The notes below the pieces were generated by a model, which did no database searches, had not been told where the DNA came from, and was given only the letters and a program-made list of their open reading frames with translations. Both the position numbers and the translations under genes were made by a program. A stretch of DNA of 64,000 nucleotides from Actinophytocola xanthii (GTDB lineage Bacteria; Actinomycetota; Actinomycetes; Mycobacteriales; Pseudonocardiaceae). Location of the stretch: positions 1-64,000 of the forward strand of contig NZ_MSIE01000047.1 of NCBI RefSeq assembly GCF_001921205.1. Direction: 5' to 3'. Below are positions 9,439-17,365 of this stretch, one piece after another. Numbering within the stretch: position 1 is the first letter of the stretch; each line of letters opens with the position of its first letter.

Positions 9439-12002
9439 CCGACTTCATCCACGAGATCTTCGCGGAATGGCGAGATCGTTGGAGGTACCCGTCCGCAGTC
9501 GCTCTGCTGGCGGATCCGTCGCGCACGCCGTCGAACGCCGAGCTGGCGGATGCCGTCGCCATCGATCTCGGCGCGCCACCCGCCACCAGGAACGACTCCG
9601 TGCGGGTGTTGATCGATGCCGGTGAGTTCGGGGCAGTGTCCGCTATCGTGCCGGCCGGGGAACTGACTGACGAGCTGCGCGCCCGGCTCGACGAGGCTCG
9701 CACCACGGCGCTTCGCGAGCTGGACCGCCGCCACGACGAGTTGCTGGCGCGCGGCAGGCGAGCGAGACACGCGAGGCTCGTGGAACGGTCGAGGCTGACG
9801 CTCGAGGCCGAACTCCATCCCGCTCGCGTTGCCAGGGAGCTCGACGAGTGGGAGGAGGGGATCGAGCAGGCGGAGCAAGAGCTCGCCGAGGAGCTCGAGC
9901 GCCAGCTCGTCGAGCGGGGCGCGAAGACACACCCCGCCTGGGCCGAAGCCGTTCGAGCGTGCCTGGCCGTGCGTGAGTTCCCGACGGCCGCCGGAATGAT
10001 CGACGTTGGACCGGACGCAGAGGCGTTCGGCGGGCCCATTGGGGTGCCACCTGGACAGGAACGCTGGCCGTGGCGAGGACGTACCGTGGCCGAGGTGCTC
10101 GCCTGGTACACGGACGGCGCCGCCGAGCCGCCGCCCGAGTTCATCGACCGTTGGCGACCGGCGGGCTCCGACACCGCGGGCTGGCAGCTGCTCCACGCCC
10201 TTGGCGCGCTGCTGGCCGGCCCGATGGACGCGGCCGTGGTCCAGTCGTTCGCGGAGGCGTTGGACACCGTGCTCGGCGTCGAAGGCACCCGGCACGCGGT
10301 CGCCGCCGATGGTGACGGGTTCCGCACCGTCCTGTACGGCGTTCACGACCGCCGGCTCGTCCGGCTCGGGGTCCCGGACTCGCTCGCGGTATGGACGAGC
10401 GCCAACGGCGGCTCACCGGGCGCGCGTGAGGCGGCGACCGCATGGCTCGACCTGACCTCGTTCCACGTCACCGCCCCGCCGCCGTCGGGAGTTGCCCGGC
10501 TGACCGCCGACGTCCTGTTCCGGCTGCTCGCGCCGACACCAGGCGGCCAGCCGATGTCTGTCGCGAGCCGGCGGATCAACCTGTTGCGCGCGGTATACCC
10601 GCAGCTGCCGATGCGGTATGTCTTTCCGGAGCACGGTGGTCGCCTGAACGAGGGCAGCAACCACGAGCTCCGCGACGACGTGGCGTGGCTGCTCGATTTG
10701 TTGGGTGTGCAGGCACGCATGGGCGTAGTGGACGCGATCTGCTACGACACCGCGGGCTACCCACCCGCCGTCAGCGCGGCGTTCGACGGTCTCCTGCCCC
10801 ATGCCGTCGCTCGCCCCACCGAGCTGACCGTCGACGATCTCGCCGCATGGCGTCATGACCCCACGGTCCAAGCCGCCTTCCGCGAACGCGTACACGACGC
10901 GCTGCGGGAAGACCCCGAGATCACGGTGGTCACACTCGTCGCCGTGTGGATCTATGAAGACAACTCCGACACCTGGTTCGGGAAGGCCGAAATCGATGAA
11001 TGGCTGGTCGACTTCTTCGACGATGACCAGGTAGAACCGGCACGCTCGGTTCTGTCGGATGTCGGGGTGCTGCTGGAACGTGCCGTCTCGGCCGGCCTCC
11101 TCCGGCGGAACCAGGACCGGTACTCGTTTCGCACCCCGGGGTTGGTTAGTGTTCTGAATGACGATGTCCACGGCCGAGTCGTGGAGGCACTCGACCGCGT
11201 CCGGCAACGGCATCGCCTGGTCATGACGCAGGTCGATCTGCGGCTGCGCGACGACATGTTGACCTCGACTCTGCATTCGATCAAGAACGAGCTCTTCGCA
11301 CTGAGGTCTCGGCTGGGATCGCTCGCGGCCATGGCGACCAGGCCGGCGTCCGAGGAAGACGCGAGAGGGCTGCTTGCGAACATCGCCGCCCAGTTGACGG
11401 ACGCCGGCACGGGCGTCGCCGTGCTCGAACAACGCTGCCAGAGCCTGTTGCGCAAGATGACGAGCGCGATACTCGACCCGGAGTCGTTCGACGTCAACGA
11501 GCTGGCGAGAGAGCTCAAGCGGTACTTCGAGTGGCAGAACCCGGGAGAGATCGCGGTGCGTGTGGACGCATCCGGCGAGCCGCTGGTCCTGTTTGCCAGA
11601 AAGATCCTGGTCCGGCTGGCTCTCGAGAACCTCATGATGAACGCCCTCCAGGCGCAAGCTTCTGTCGATGCGCCCAAGCGAGCGATCGTGTTGCACCTGC
11701 ATCGGTCTGAAGGGGAGCTGCCGGGAACGGCGATCGCTTACGTCGTCATCGACATCGAGGACGCCGGACCGGGTCTGCCCCCGCGCGTCGCCAAGAGCTT
11801 CTCCGCCGGTGAGCTCGTACCCGCCCGGGAAGGCGAGGTGAGCCGGGGGATCGACTTCACGCGCGGACATGTGACCAGCAGCGGCGGGACGTTCGACTAC
11901 CTCGGTCGCTCCGAGGAACTGGGCGGTGCGCACTTCCGGATCCGACTGCCACTGCACACGCCTTCGGATCCGCCGCAGGAGCCGGTGCGGCCCGAGGACT
12001 GA
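9435..12002 (+). CDS. soluble GHKL sensor histidine kinase, large N-terminal sensor region
   Basis: The chosen start is GTG 9435 (855 residues). It overlaps the PLD stop as GTGA and is preceded by GGGGGGAG; a TTG at 9423 in the same frame is less likely. Residues about 80-160 are a charged coiled coil. Residues 160-590 are of unknown fold, with no membrane segments. At 611-625 an H-box-like LHSIKNELFALR gives H614 as likely phospho-acceptor. The C-terminal ATPase domain has the N box (E731, N732, N736), the G1 box DAGPG (D776, G778, G780) and a G2 region with GIDFTRGHVTSSGG. Ser follows the His, where Glu or Asp is usual. Coupling to the helicase-PLD pair suggests that it senses the state of that complex or a cytoplasmic trigger. 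Its probable partner is the convergent response regulator, 3 bases away. Confidence 0.75.
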   Translation: MTDFIHEIFAEWRDRWRYPSAVALLADPSRTPSNAELADAVAIDLGAPPATRNDSVRVLIDAGEFGAVSAIVPAGELTDELRARLDEARTTALRELDRRHDELLARGRRARHARLVERSRLTLEAELHPARVARELDEWEEGIEQAEQELAEELERQLVERGAKTHPAWAEAVRACLAVREFPTAAGMIDVGPDAEAFGGPIGVPPGQERWPWRGRTVAEVLAWYTDGAAEPPPEFIDRWRPAGSDTAGWQLLHALGALLAGPMDAAVVQSFAEALDTVLGVEGTRHAVAADGDGFRTVLYGVHDRRLVRLGVPDSLAVWTSANGGSPGAREAATAWLDLTSFHVTAPPPSGVARLTADVLFRLLAPTPGGQPMSVASRRINLLRAVYPQLPMRYVFPEHGGRLNEGSNHELRDDVAWLLDLLGVQARMGVVDAICYDTAGYPPAVSAAFDGLLPHAVARPTELTVDDLAAWRHDPTVQAAFRERVHDALREDPEITVVTLVAVWIYEDNSDTWFGKAEIDEWLVDFFDDDQVEPARSVLSDVGVLLERAVSAGLLRRNQDRYSFRTPGLVSVLNDDVHGRVVEALDRVRQRHRLVMTQVDLRLRDDMLTSTLHSIKNELFALRSRLGSLAAMATRPASEEDARGLLANIAAQLTDAGTGVAVLEQRCQSLLRKMTSAILDPESFDVNELARELKRYFEWQNPGEIAVRVDASGEPLVLFARKILVRLALENLMMNALQAQASVDAPKRAIVLHLHRSEGELPGTAIAYVVIDIEDAGPGLPPRVAKSFSAGELVPAREGEVSRGIDFTRGHVTSSGGTFDYLGRSEELGGAHFRIRLPLHTPSDPPQEPVRPED

Positions 12003-12005
12003 TGA

Positions 12006-12974
12006 TCAGTCGCGGGGACGCCCCTCACGGATTGCTCGCTCCACCGAGTCCGGCAGCGTCGGCAACGAGTTGTCCGGGCCTTTGAGGAAAACGCCGGACA
12101 GCTTGTACTGCCGCCTCGTCGCCTCGGTGTCCCCAGGCAACGGAGCTCCCGAGATCAACAGCGTCGGGATGGGAGTGTTATCGCGCAGGTACTCGAGCAC
12201 CACGATGCCTTCCATGTCCGTGCTGCTCGACGTGAGATGAAGATCGACGAGTGCGACATCGAAGTCCAAGGGCTCGTCGACGACGAACTTGTGCCAGTCC
12301 GCGAGCGACCGCAGGATGACATAGTCGTAGCGTGGGGCGAGCATGCTCGCGAAGTCATCACCGATCTGGTCCTCGACGATCAACACCCGCTTTCGCCCCG
12401 GCGTCCGCCCCGACTCGCTCGCGGCGAACCACAGCCCCGCCGGGATCTCGGTGGAGGGAAAGTGGTTCAAGAAGGTCGCCAGCGCGGACAGTGAGCGCAG
12501 GTCAGGCGGTGACAGGTGGGCTAATTTCTTCAGCAGTTCGGCCCGGGCCTGATAGACCCGATACCAGTACTTCCTGGTAACGGGGTAATGCTGGCGAGGG
12601 TCACCGTCCCACAATTCCAGGAGTTCGTTCATTTTCGCCGGATCCGCGGTGTTCGGCAACGCCTTCACGCCGGCCACGAACACATCAGCGTCCACCGACC
12701 CGTCGTCGAGTTCGATGCGGTAGTACCGATTCCGCTGCGCCGGCAGCGGCACGTAGTCACGAAGCCGGCTCATCGCCTTGTGCACGGCGATGTCGGTCGG
12801 CCGCTGACCGTCGGGCCAGACCTCCGCCAGCCTGTAGACGGGCAACCTGCGGTCCGGTGCGAGCGACAGCGCGATCAGGAGATTCGCCAACAGGTCGGGG
12901 AGGGCATCGCCGTTGACCAGCACTTCGCCGAGAAGACGAACAGTGACCTCAGAGTCAGCCATGAAATTCGGCAC
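12006..12974 (-). CDS. response regulator, N-terminal winged-helix (SARP-like) and C-terminal receiver
   Basis: This 322-residue protein has an N-terminal region (about 8-100) resembling the OmpR/SARP winged helix (VRLLGEVLVNG, AVHKAMSRLRDYV). A helical linker follows (about 105-190). The receiver domain (about 196-310) has acidic pair E201/D202, phospho-acceptor D244 in VALVDLHL, LLISGAP for the Ser/Thr, and Lys in FLKG. Receiver-last is the reverse of the usual OmpR order. The start may be GTG 12974 or ATG 12962; neither has a strong ribosome binding site. It converges on the histidine kinase gene with a 3-base gap, so it has its own promoter at the right side of the island. It probably regulates the island operon or a host target in response to the kinase. 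Confidence 0.75.
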   Translation of the reverse strand: MPNFMADSEVTVRLLGEVLVNGDALPDLLANLLIALSLAPDRRLPVYRLAEVWPDGQRPTDIAVHKAMSRLRDYVPLPAQRNRYYRIELDDGSVDADVFVAGVKALPNTADPAKMNELLELWDGDPRQHYPVTRKYWYRVYQARAELLKKLAHLSPPDLRSLSALATFLNHFPSTEIPAGLWFAASESGRTPGRKRVLIVEDQIGDDFASMLAPRYDYVILRSLADWHKFVVDEPLDFDVALVDLHLTSSSTDMEGIVVLEYLRDNTPIPTLLISGAPLPGDTEATRRQYKLSGVFLKGPDNSLPTLPDSVERAIREGRPRD

Positions 12975-13133
12975 GGAAGCACGGTACTAGCCCGAACGCG
13001 AGAGTATGACAGGAACCGTTGACATTCGCCTGACCAATTCCTGCCCGGACGCCCCCCGCCGCTCGACCGTGACACCGAGATGTCAGCGCGCAGTGTATAT
13101 GGCCGGTCATTCAGAACCGGTTCACTGAGTGTC

Positions 13134-13376
13134 ATGAGCTGGTTCCTCTCTTCTCACCCCCGCCGACGGTGCCCCAGCAGCTGCGAACACCGGCCCGCCG
13201 AGACGCAGCAGCCGGCCGAACCACCGGCAACGGTAGGACTCGACCTACGCACGCTGGTGCTGCTCCTCCTCGCCGGCGGCGCCGTCTGGCTGGCGGTCGC
13301 GCACCCCGCACTCGCGGTCGCGATGCTGTTCGGCCTGACCGTCCTGTGGTCACTGGACCGCCTTGTCCGCAGCTGA
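13134..13376 (+). CDS. small membrane protein
   Basis: This is an 80-residue ORF from ATG 13134; an in-frame ATG at 13080 is possible but lies closer to the divergent regulator promoter. It has a Cys/Arg/Pro-rich N-terminus (to about residue 32) and then one or two hydrophobic helices (LRTLVLLLLAGGAVWLAVA, then ALAVAMLFGLTVLWSL), ending in basic residues. It resembles small actinobacterial membrane proteins of unknown role. It is divergent from the response regulator and lies inside the right repeat, so it may belong to the island. Confidence 0.45.
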   Translation: MSWFLSSHPRRRCPSSCEHRPAETQQPAEPPATVGLDLRTLVLLLLAGGAVWLAVAHPALAVAMLFGLTVLWSLDRLVRS

Positions 13377-13872
13377 CCCCCGACGCACCGCCGTCGACCG
13401 AACACACGGACGCCGAGCACCGGTGTTGTCAAAGGGGATCGCGCTTAAGGACGTCCGCGTATCCACTGCGGGTACCTAGCCGACTCGGATCTGGTGGCGG
13501 AAGACGCAGGCGAGAGCATCTGGATGCGACTTGTGGAGGCCGAAGCAAAGCTCCGCCATCACCGGCGATGGATCGGAGCACATCCCGCAAACCGACAGCC
13601 ACTACCTTGCGCAACACAGCCGGTACGGTCAGTAACTCCCTGAATACTCCATATATGTGAGATCGGGGGTGTCCCAGGGACTTGAACCCCCACGTGTCCG
13701 AGGACGGAGTTGCACACTATTCACCCGCCGGGTCTTCGGCGGATGAGTTCCATCCGGCCGTACTCGGCGAGGCACGCCGACACGGGCCTTCCAGCGCACA
13801 TGCGCTAAGATGTCGATCGATGAGCGCCTGAACCCCGACGGGAACGTGAAGATCGTTCATGGGGTAGTGATG
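13377..13872. other. gene-poor stretch at the right edge of the island
   Basis: About 500 bases contain the right direct repeat (13676-13726). A short plus-strand frame (about 13490-13638) reads LVAEDAGESIWMRLVEAEAK and may be a remnant. Another plus-strand frame from ATG 13810 runs into the tRNA gene. No intact gene is convincing, and no integrase remnant could be identified. Confidence 0.4.
13676..13726. repeat. right direct repeat, tRNA-3'-end-like (putative attR scar)
   Basis: This is the partner of 2210-2261, 11.465 kb away in the same orientation. It shares two exact blocks with the tRNA-Leu gene: 18 bases of T-arm (13677-13694 equals 13883-13900) and 10 bases of acceptor 3' end (13694-13703 equals 13872-13881). 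The order of the two blocks is reversed relative to the tRNA. On the minus strand, a copy of the tRNA 3' end is followed directly by a second T-arm. This permutation is what serial integration at a tRNA 3' end would leave. Confidence 0.65.
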
Positions 13873-13956
13873 TGTCCGAGGGGGGACTTGAACCCCCACG
13901 CCCTTGTCGGGCACTAGCACCTCAAGCTAGCGCGTCTGCCATTCCGCCACTCGGAC
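13873..13956 (-). tRNA. tRNA-Leu (anticodon GAG)
   Basis: This 84-base class II tRNA has acceptor stem GTCCGAG (13956-13950) pairing perfectly with CTCGGAC (13880-13874) and discriminator A at 13873. The anticodon stem CTAGC/GCTAG encloses loop TTGAGGT, giving anticodon GAG for CUC codons. A variable arm (CCGACAAGGG region) and a perfect T-arm GGGGG-TTCAAGT-CCCCC are present. The CCA is not fully encoded (CA follows the discriminator). It is intact and is the likely integration target of the neighbouring island. Confidence 0.95.
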
Positions 13957-14029
13957 CAGGTGATGGGGGATAGCGTAGCTGATCCGTTTCGGGCGGCCCA
14001 ACCGGGCCTACTGGTGGTAGGAAGGCCCC

Positions 14030-15364
14030 GTGACCGAGCAGACGAACGCCACCACCACCTCCCTTCTCGAGGACGAGGCCGTGCAGCTCACCAGTGAGCT
14101 GATCAGGATCGACACCACCAACACGGGCGAACCGGACACCACGGTCGGGGAGCGGGAGGCGGCTGAGTTCGTTGCCGGCAAGTTGCGGGAGGTGGGGTAC
14201 GAGCCCACCTACGTCGAGTCGGGGGCGGCTGGGCGGGGGAACGTGTTCGTGCGGTTGGCGGGGGCTGACCGGGGGCGGGGGGCGTTGCTGGTGCACGGGC
14301 ACCTGGACGTGGTGCCCGCCGACGCCACCGAATGGTCTGTGCACCCGTTCTCGGGAGCTGTGCAGGACGGGTACATCTGGGGCCGCGGCGCCGTCGACAT
14401 GAAGGACATGGTGGGGATGACCCTCGCCGTGGCTCGGCGGTTCAAGCGGGACGGGGTCGTGCCTCCCCGCGACATCGTGTTCGCCTTTCTCGCCGACGAG
14501 GAGGCGGGGGGAGCTCTGGGGGCGCAGTGGTTGGTGAACCACCGGCCCGACCTCTTTGACGGGGTCACCGAGGCCGTGGGGGAGGTGGGGGGCTTCTCCG
14601 TCACCCTCGCCGAGGGGGTGCGGGCCTACACGATCGAGGTCGCCGAGAAGGGGATCGCGTGGATGCGGTTGCGCGTCCGCGGCCGGGCGGGCCACGGGTC
14701 GATGATCCACGAGGACAACGCGGTGACCAAGCTCGCCGAGGCCGTCACCCGGCTGGGCAACCACCAGTTCCCGCTGGTCGTCACCGACTCGGTGCGGGCC
14801 TTCCTGGATTCGGTCACCGAGCTCACGGGGCTCGAGTTCGGCGAGGAGGACCTGCCGGGAGCCGTCGGCAAGTTGGGGCCTCTCGCCCGGGTGGTCGGCG
14901 CCACCCTCCGCGACACGGCCAACCCCACCATGCTTCGCGCCGGCTACAAGGCGAACGTCATCCCCTCGGTGGCCGAGGCCGTCGTCGACTGTCGGGTGCT
15001 GCCGGGGCGGGAGGAGGCCTTCGAGCGGGAGCTGGACGAGATCCTCGGGCCCGACGTCGAGCGCGAGTGGATCAGCCACCTTCCCGCGGTCGAGACCTCC
15101 TTCGACGGGGACCTGGTGGAGGCCATGACCGCGGCCGTGCAGGCGGAGGATCCCGGGGCTCGAACGATCCCCTACATGCTCTCGGGGGGCACCGACGCGA
15201 AGGCGATCCACACCCTGGGGATCCGGTGCTTCGGGTTCGCTCCGCTCCGGCTTCCCGCCGACCTGGACTTCACCGCGCTGTTCCACGGGGTCGACGAGCG
15301 GGTGCCGGTCGACGCCGTTCGGTTCGGGGCCCGGGTGCTCGACCGCTTTCTGCGGAGCTGCTGA
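14030..15364 (+). CDS. M20 family metallopeptidase
   Basis: This 444-residue protein is of the usual length for ArgE/DapE/CPG2-type M20 peptidases. The metal-binding and catalytic landmarks are in order: LVHGHLDVVPA (first His and Asp), GRGAVDMKDM (bridging Asp), and FLADEEAGG (catalytic Glu followed by metal Glu). A C-terminal GGTDAKAIHTLGIRCFGF precedes FHGVDERVPV, which holds the last His. A lid domain lies between about 185 and 300. It probably acts in the cytoplasm on dipeptides or acylated amino acids; the substrate cannot be read from sequence. GTG start at 14030. A paralogue with the same motifs is at 31938-33254. It begins 73 bases from the divergent tRNA-Leu and is followed by a hairpin terminator. 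Confidence 0.9.
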   Translation: MTEQTNATTTSLLEDEAVQLTSELIRIDTTNTGEPDTTVGEREAAEFVAGKLREVGYEPTYVESGAAGRGNVFVRLAGADRGRGALLVHGHLDVVPADATEWSVHPFSGAVQDGYIWGRGAVDMKDMVGMTLAVARRFKRDGVVPPRDIVFAFLADEEAGGALGAQWLVNHRPDLFDGVTEAVGEVGGFSVTLAEGVRAYTIEVAEKGIAWMRLRVRGRAGHGSMIHEDNAVTKLAEAVTRLGNHQFPLVVTDSVRAFLDSVTELTGLEFGEEDLPGAVGKLGPLARVVGATLRDTANPTMLRAGYKANVIPSVAEAVVDCRVLPGREEAFERELDEILGPDVEREWISHLPAVETSFDGDLVEAMTAAVQAEDPGARTIPYMLSGGTDAKAIHTLGIRCFGFAPLRLPADLDFTALFHGVDERVPVDAVRFGARVLDRFLRSC

Positions 15365-15395
15365 ACCGTTCGGGGCCCCCGGGCGTAAGACACCC

Positions 15396-15419
15396 GTGCC
15401 GGACCAGAATGTCCGGCAC
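15396..15419 (+). terminator. intrinsic hairpin after the M20 peptidase gene
   Basis: GTGCCGGAC and GTCCGGCAC form a perfect 9-bp stem around a 6-base loop, 32 bases after the stop codon. There is no U-tract, which is common for actinobacterial terminators. It separates this gene from the DUF2231 gene at 15446. Confidence 0.6.
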
Positions 15420-15445
15420 ACCCGAACCTGATCCCGGAGGCATCA

Positions 15446-15994
15446 GTGCCCGATTTCGTCGGCGGACTACCGCTACACCCCCTCGTCGTGCACTTCGTGG
15501 TGGTGTTACTGCCACTCGCGGTGCTCGGGTCGATCCTGACCGCTGTCTGGCCCGCGGTCCGCCGCCGGTTCGGCTGGCTCGCGGTGGCCGCCGCCGGCGC
15601 CGGCACCGTCCTCACCCCCATCGCGACCAGCAGCGGCGACTTCCTCGAGTCCCGGCTGGGCACCAACCCGGGGATCCAGGAGCACGGCCGGCTCGGGGAC
15701 ATGCTCTTCTGGTGGGCGCTGCCGCTGTTCGTCGCCGTGACCGTGCTGATGGTGCTGCACCAGCGGGCGGAGAAGGCCGCACGTGCGCACGCCGTGGACA
15801 CCGCCGACGGCGGCGCGGGCGTCACCACCGAGACCAGGCGCGCCACCGGCACCTCGGTCGTGATGCTCGTCATGGCCGTGGTCACCGTCGGTGTCGCCAT
15901 CGGGACCGCGATCCACACCTACCGGGTCGGCGACGCGGGTGCCAGGCTCGTCTGGGAGTTCGTCGAGGACCAGCCGCCCGCCAACGGCGGCTGA
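15446..15994 (+). CDS. DUF2231 family membrane protein
   Basis: This 182-residue protein starts at GTG 15446, with GGAGG 5 bases upstream. It opens with GLPLHPLVVHFVVVLLPLAV, the characteristic N-terminal HP-x-xVH motif of DUF2231 (PF09990), and has about four membrane helices (near 12-35, 46-66, 85-105, 138-158). The conserved His residues may bind metal or haem in the membrane, but the biochemical role is unknown. The gene stands alone between a terminator and the convergent DUF5703 gene. Confidence 0.85.
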   Translation: MPDFVGGLPLHPLVVHFVVVLLPLAVLGSILTAVWPAVRRRFGWLAVAAAGAGTVLTPIATSSGDFLESRLGTNPGIQEHGRLGDMLFWWALPLFVAVTVLMVLHQRAEKAARAHAVDTADGGAGVTTETRRATGTSVVMLVMAVVTVGVAIGTAIHTYRVGDAGARLVWEFVEDQPPANGG

Positions 15995-16001
15995 GCCAGG
16001 G

Positions 16002-16217
16002 TCAGGTACTCAGGCCGGGCAGGATGCCGACGGTGCGGCGGCGTTTGAGCAGCACCCGTCGGCTCCCGTCCGAGTACAGCCGGACGTTGGACAGCTCCCA
16101 CCCGGCGAACTCGGCGTGGATGGCCAGCTGTGTGGCCGCTGCGCGGCGGGACACCCCCGGCGGCAGGCGCAACGGCCGGTACTCCCAGTCCCCGTCGATC
16201 ACCCCGTCTGCACTCAT
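16002..16217 (-). CDS. DUF5703 family small protein
   Basis: This 71-residue protein has the pattern WEYRPLRLPPGVSR, then FAGWELSNVRLYSDGSRRV and a basic end with KRRR. It matches the small actinobacterial DUF5703 family as I remember it; function unknown. Its ATG overlaps the TGA of the upstream lipoprotein gene by 4 bases (16214-16217), so the two are co-translated. The GWEL and LYxDGxR positions are the conserved ones. Confidence 0.7.
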   Translation of the reverse strand: MSADGVIDGDWEYRPLRLPPGVSRRAAATQLAIHAEFAGWELSNVRLYSDGSRRVLLKRRRTVGILPGLST

Positions 16218-17224
16218 GGCGCAATCACCTGCATTCCCTTTCCGGTTGCGGACGCGACCACCACGCGCCCGCTGATCGGGTCGACCGCCACGGCGTTCGG
16301 TTGCCGCACCGTCGGGAAGCGATGCTTCTCCACCGGCTCCTCGCCTGCCACGTCGAACCCGACAACCTCATTCGTCTCGGTGAGCGTCACCCACACGATG
16401 TCCCGCTCGGCGTCGTAGGCCAGCGCGTACGGCGCCCCGGGCACCGGGTACCGCTGGCGCATGAGCAGAGGGTCCAGCGAGAACGCGAGCAGCGCGCCGC
16501 CGCGGGTGTCGGCCACCAGCACCCGGCCGAAGCGGTCGGTCACGGCGTTCGTCGACCCCTCGCCGGCACGCAGCGCCTGGCCCACCGACCCGTCTGGCAC
16601 GTCGAGCTCGAACACGGCGTTGCGCAGCCGGTCCAGCACCACCGCACCGTCGCCGGTGGAGAGCACCTGGTCGGCGCTGAGCAGGCCGCCGCTGATCATC
16701 CGCTGTACCCGGTCCCCGCCGACCACCGCGACGGCCTTGCGGTCACGCATGGCGACCAACGTCCGGTCGCCGAACGCGGCGGCGCTCACCGGCTCACCGT
16801 CGACGGCGGCGGTCTGGGTGTCCCCGCCCGGCAGCGCGACCCGCACCAGCTCGCCGGTGTCGACGGCCGCCAGCAGCGGACCGCCGGGGCGGGCCAGGGC
16901 CAGCGAGGACGCCGGCCCTGGCAGCTCGACAACCCGCGGGTCCTTCGACAACGCGCCGTCGAACCCGTAGAGCAGCACCGCGGGCGGGTCGGCGACGGCC
17001 ACCGCGAGCACGCGGTGCTCCCCGTCCACGACCAGGGAGGTCGGCACGCCCGGCAGCGCGCTGACCGTGCCGGCTGGCGGCACTGTGCTCGCGGGGGAGC
17101 GGGCCGCGCTCGCCGCGACCGGGTTGTCCGACACCATCAGCTCGTCGCTCGGCTCGCCCGAGGAGCAAGCCGTACCCACCGCGGCGCAGCCCACCAGTAC
17201 CGCGGCCATCATGCGACGCAACAT
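16214..17224 (-). CDS. lipoprotein with beta-propeller-like repeats
   Basis: Start ATG 17224 was chosen over an earlier in-frame GTG because GGAGGT lies 2 bases inside the optimal window upstream. The 336-residue product begins with a basic, hydrophobic signal peptide ending in a lipobox (VGTAC near residues 16-20). A Ser/Pro-rich linker follows. About six repeats then show alternating beta-strand hydrophobicity, with a YncE/SMP-30-like signature near the end (AVDPISGRVVVASATG). It is likely exported, lipidated and surface-anchored, acting as a binding or scaffold protein. No active-site residues are identifiable. It is co-translated with the DUF5703 gene. Confidence 0.75.
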   Translation of the reverse strand: MLRRMMAAVLVGCAAVGTACSSGEPSDELMVSDNPVAASAARSPASTVPPAGTVSALPGVPTSLVVDGEHRVLAVAVADPPAVLLYGFDGALSKDPRVVELPGPASSLALARPGGPLLAAVDTGELVRVALPGGDTQTAAVDGEPVSAAAFGDRTLVAMRDRKAVAVVGGDRVQRMISGGLLSADQVLSTGDGAVVLDRLRNAVFELDVPDGSVGQALRAGEGSTNAVTDRFGRVLVADTRGGALLAFSLDPLLMRQRYPVPGAPYALAYDAERDIVWVTLTETNEVVGFDVAGEEPVEKHRFPTVRQPNAVAVDPISGRVVVASATGKGMQVIAP

Positions 17225-17365
17225 CGACCTCCGACACGTCCACCGTCCGAAGGACGTGACCACGGTGCGTCACACCCTCGAGACGTTCCTCCAGCATCCT
17301 CCAATAACGCCGAGGACGCTAACCTCCGTTCCGGGGTGTCGTGTTCGGGGGCCGGTCACCAGCTG

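Noticed and set aside
13717-13920. Minus-strand open frame across the right repeat and tRNA
   Set aside because: It overlaps the tRNA-Leu gene and has no protein-like features.
13810-13920. Short plus-strand ORF from ATG 13810
   Set aside because: It reads into the antisense of the tRNA gene and has no recognisable family.
14659-16275. Long Arg-rich plus-strand frame
   Set aside because: It is out of frame with the M20 and DUF2231 genes and has no family features.
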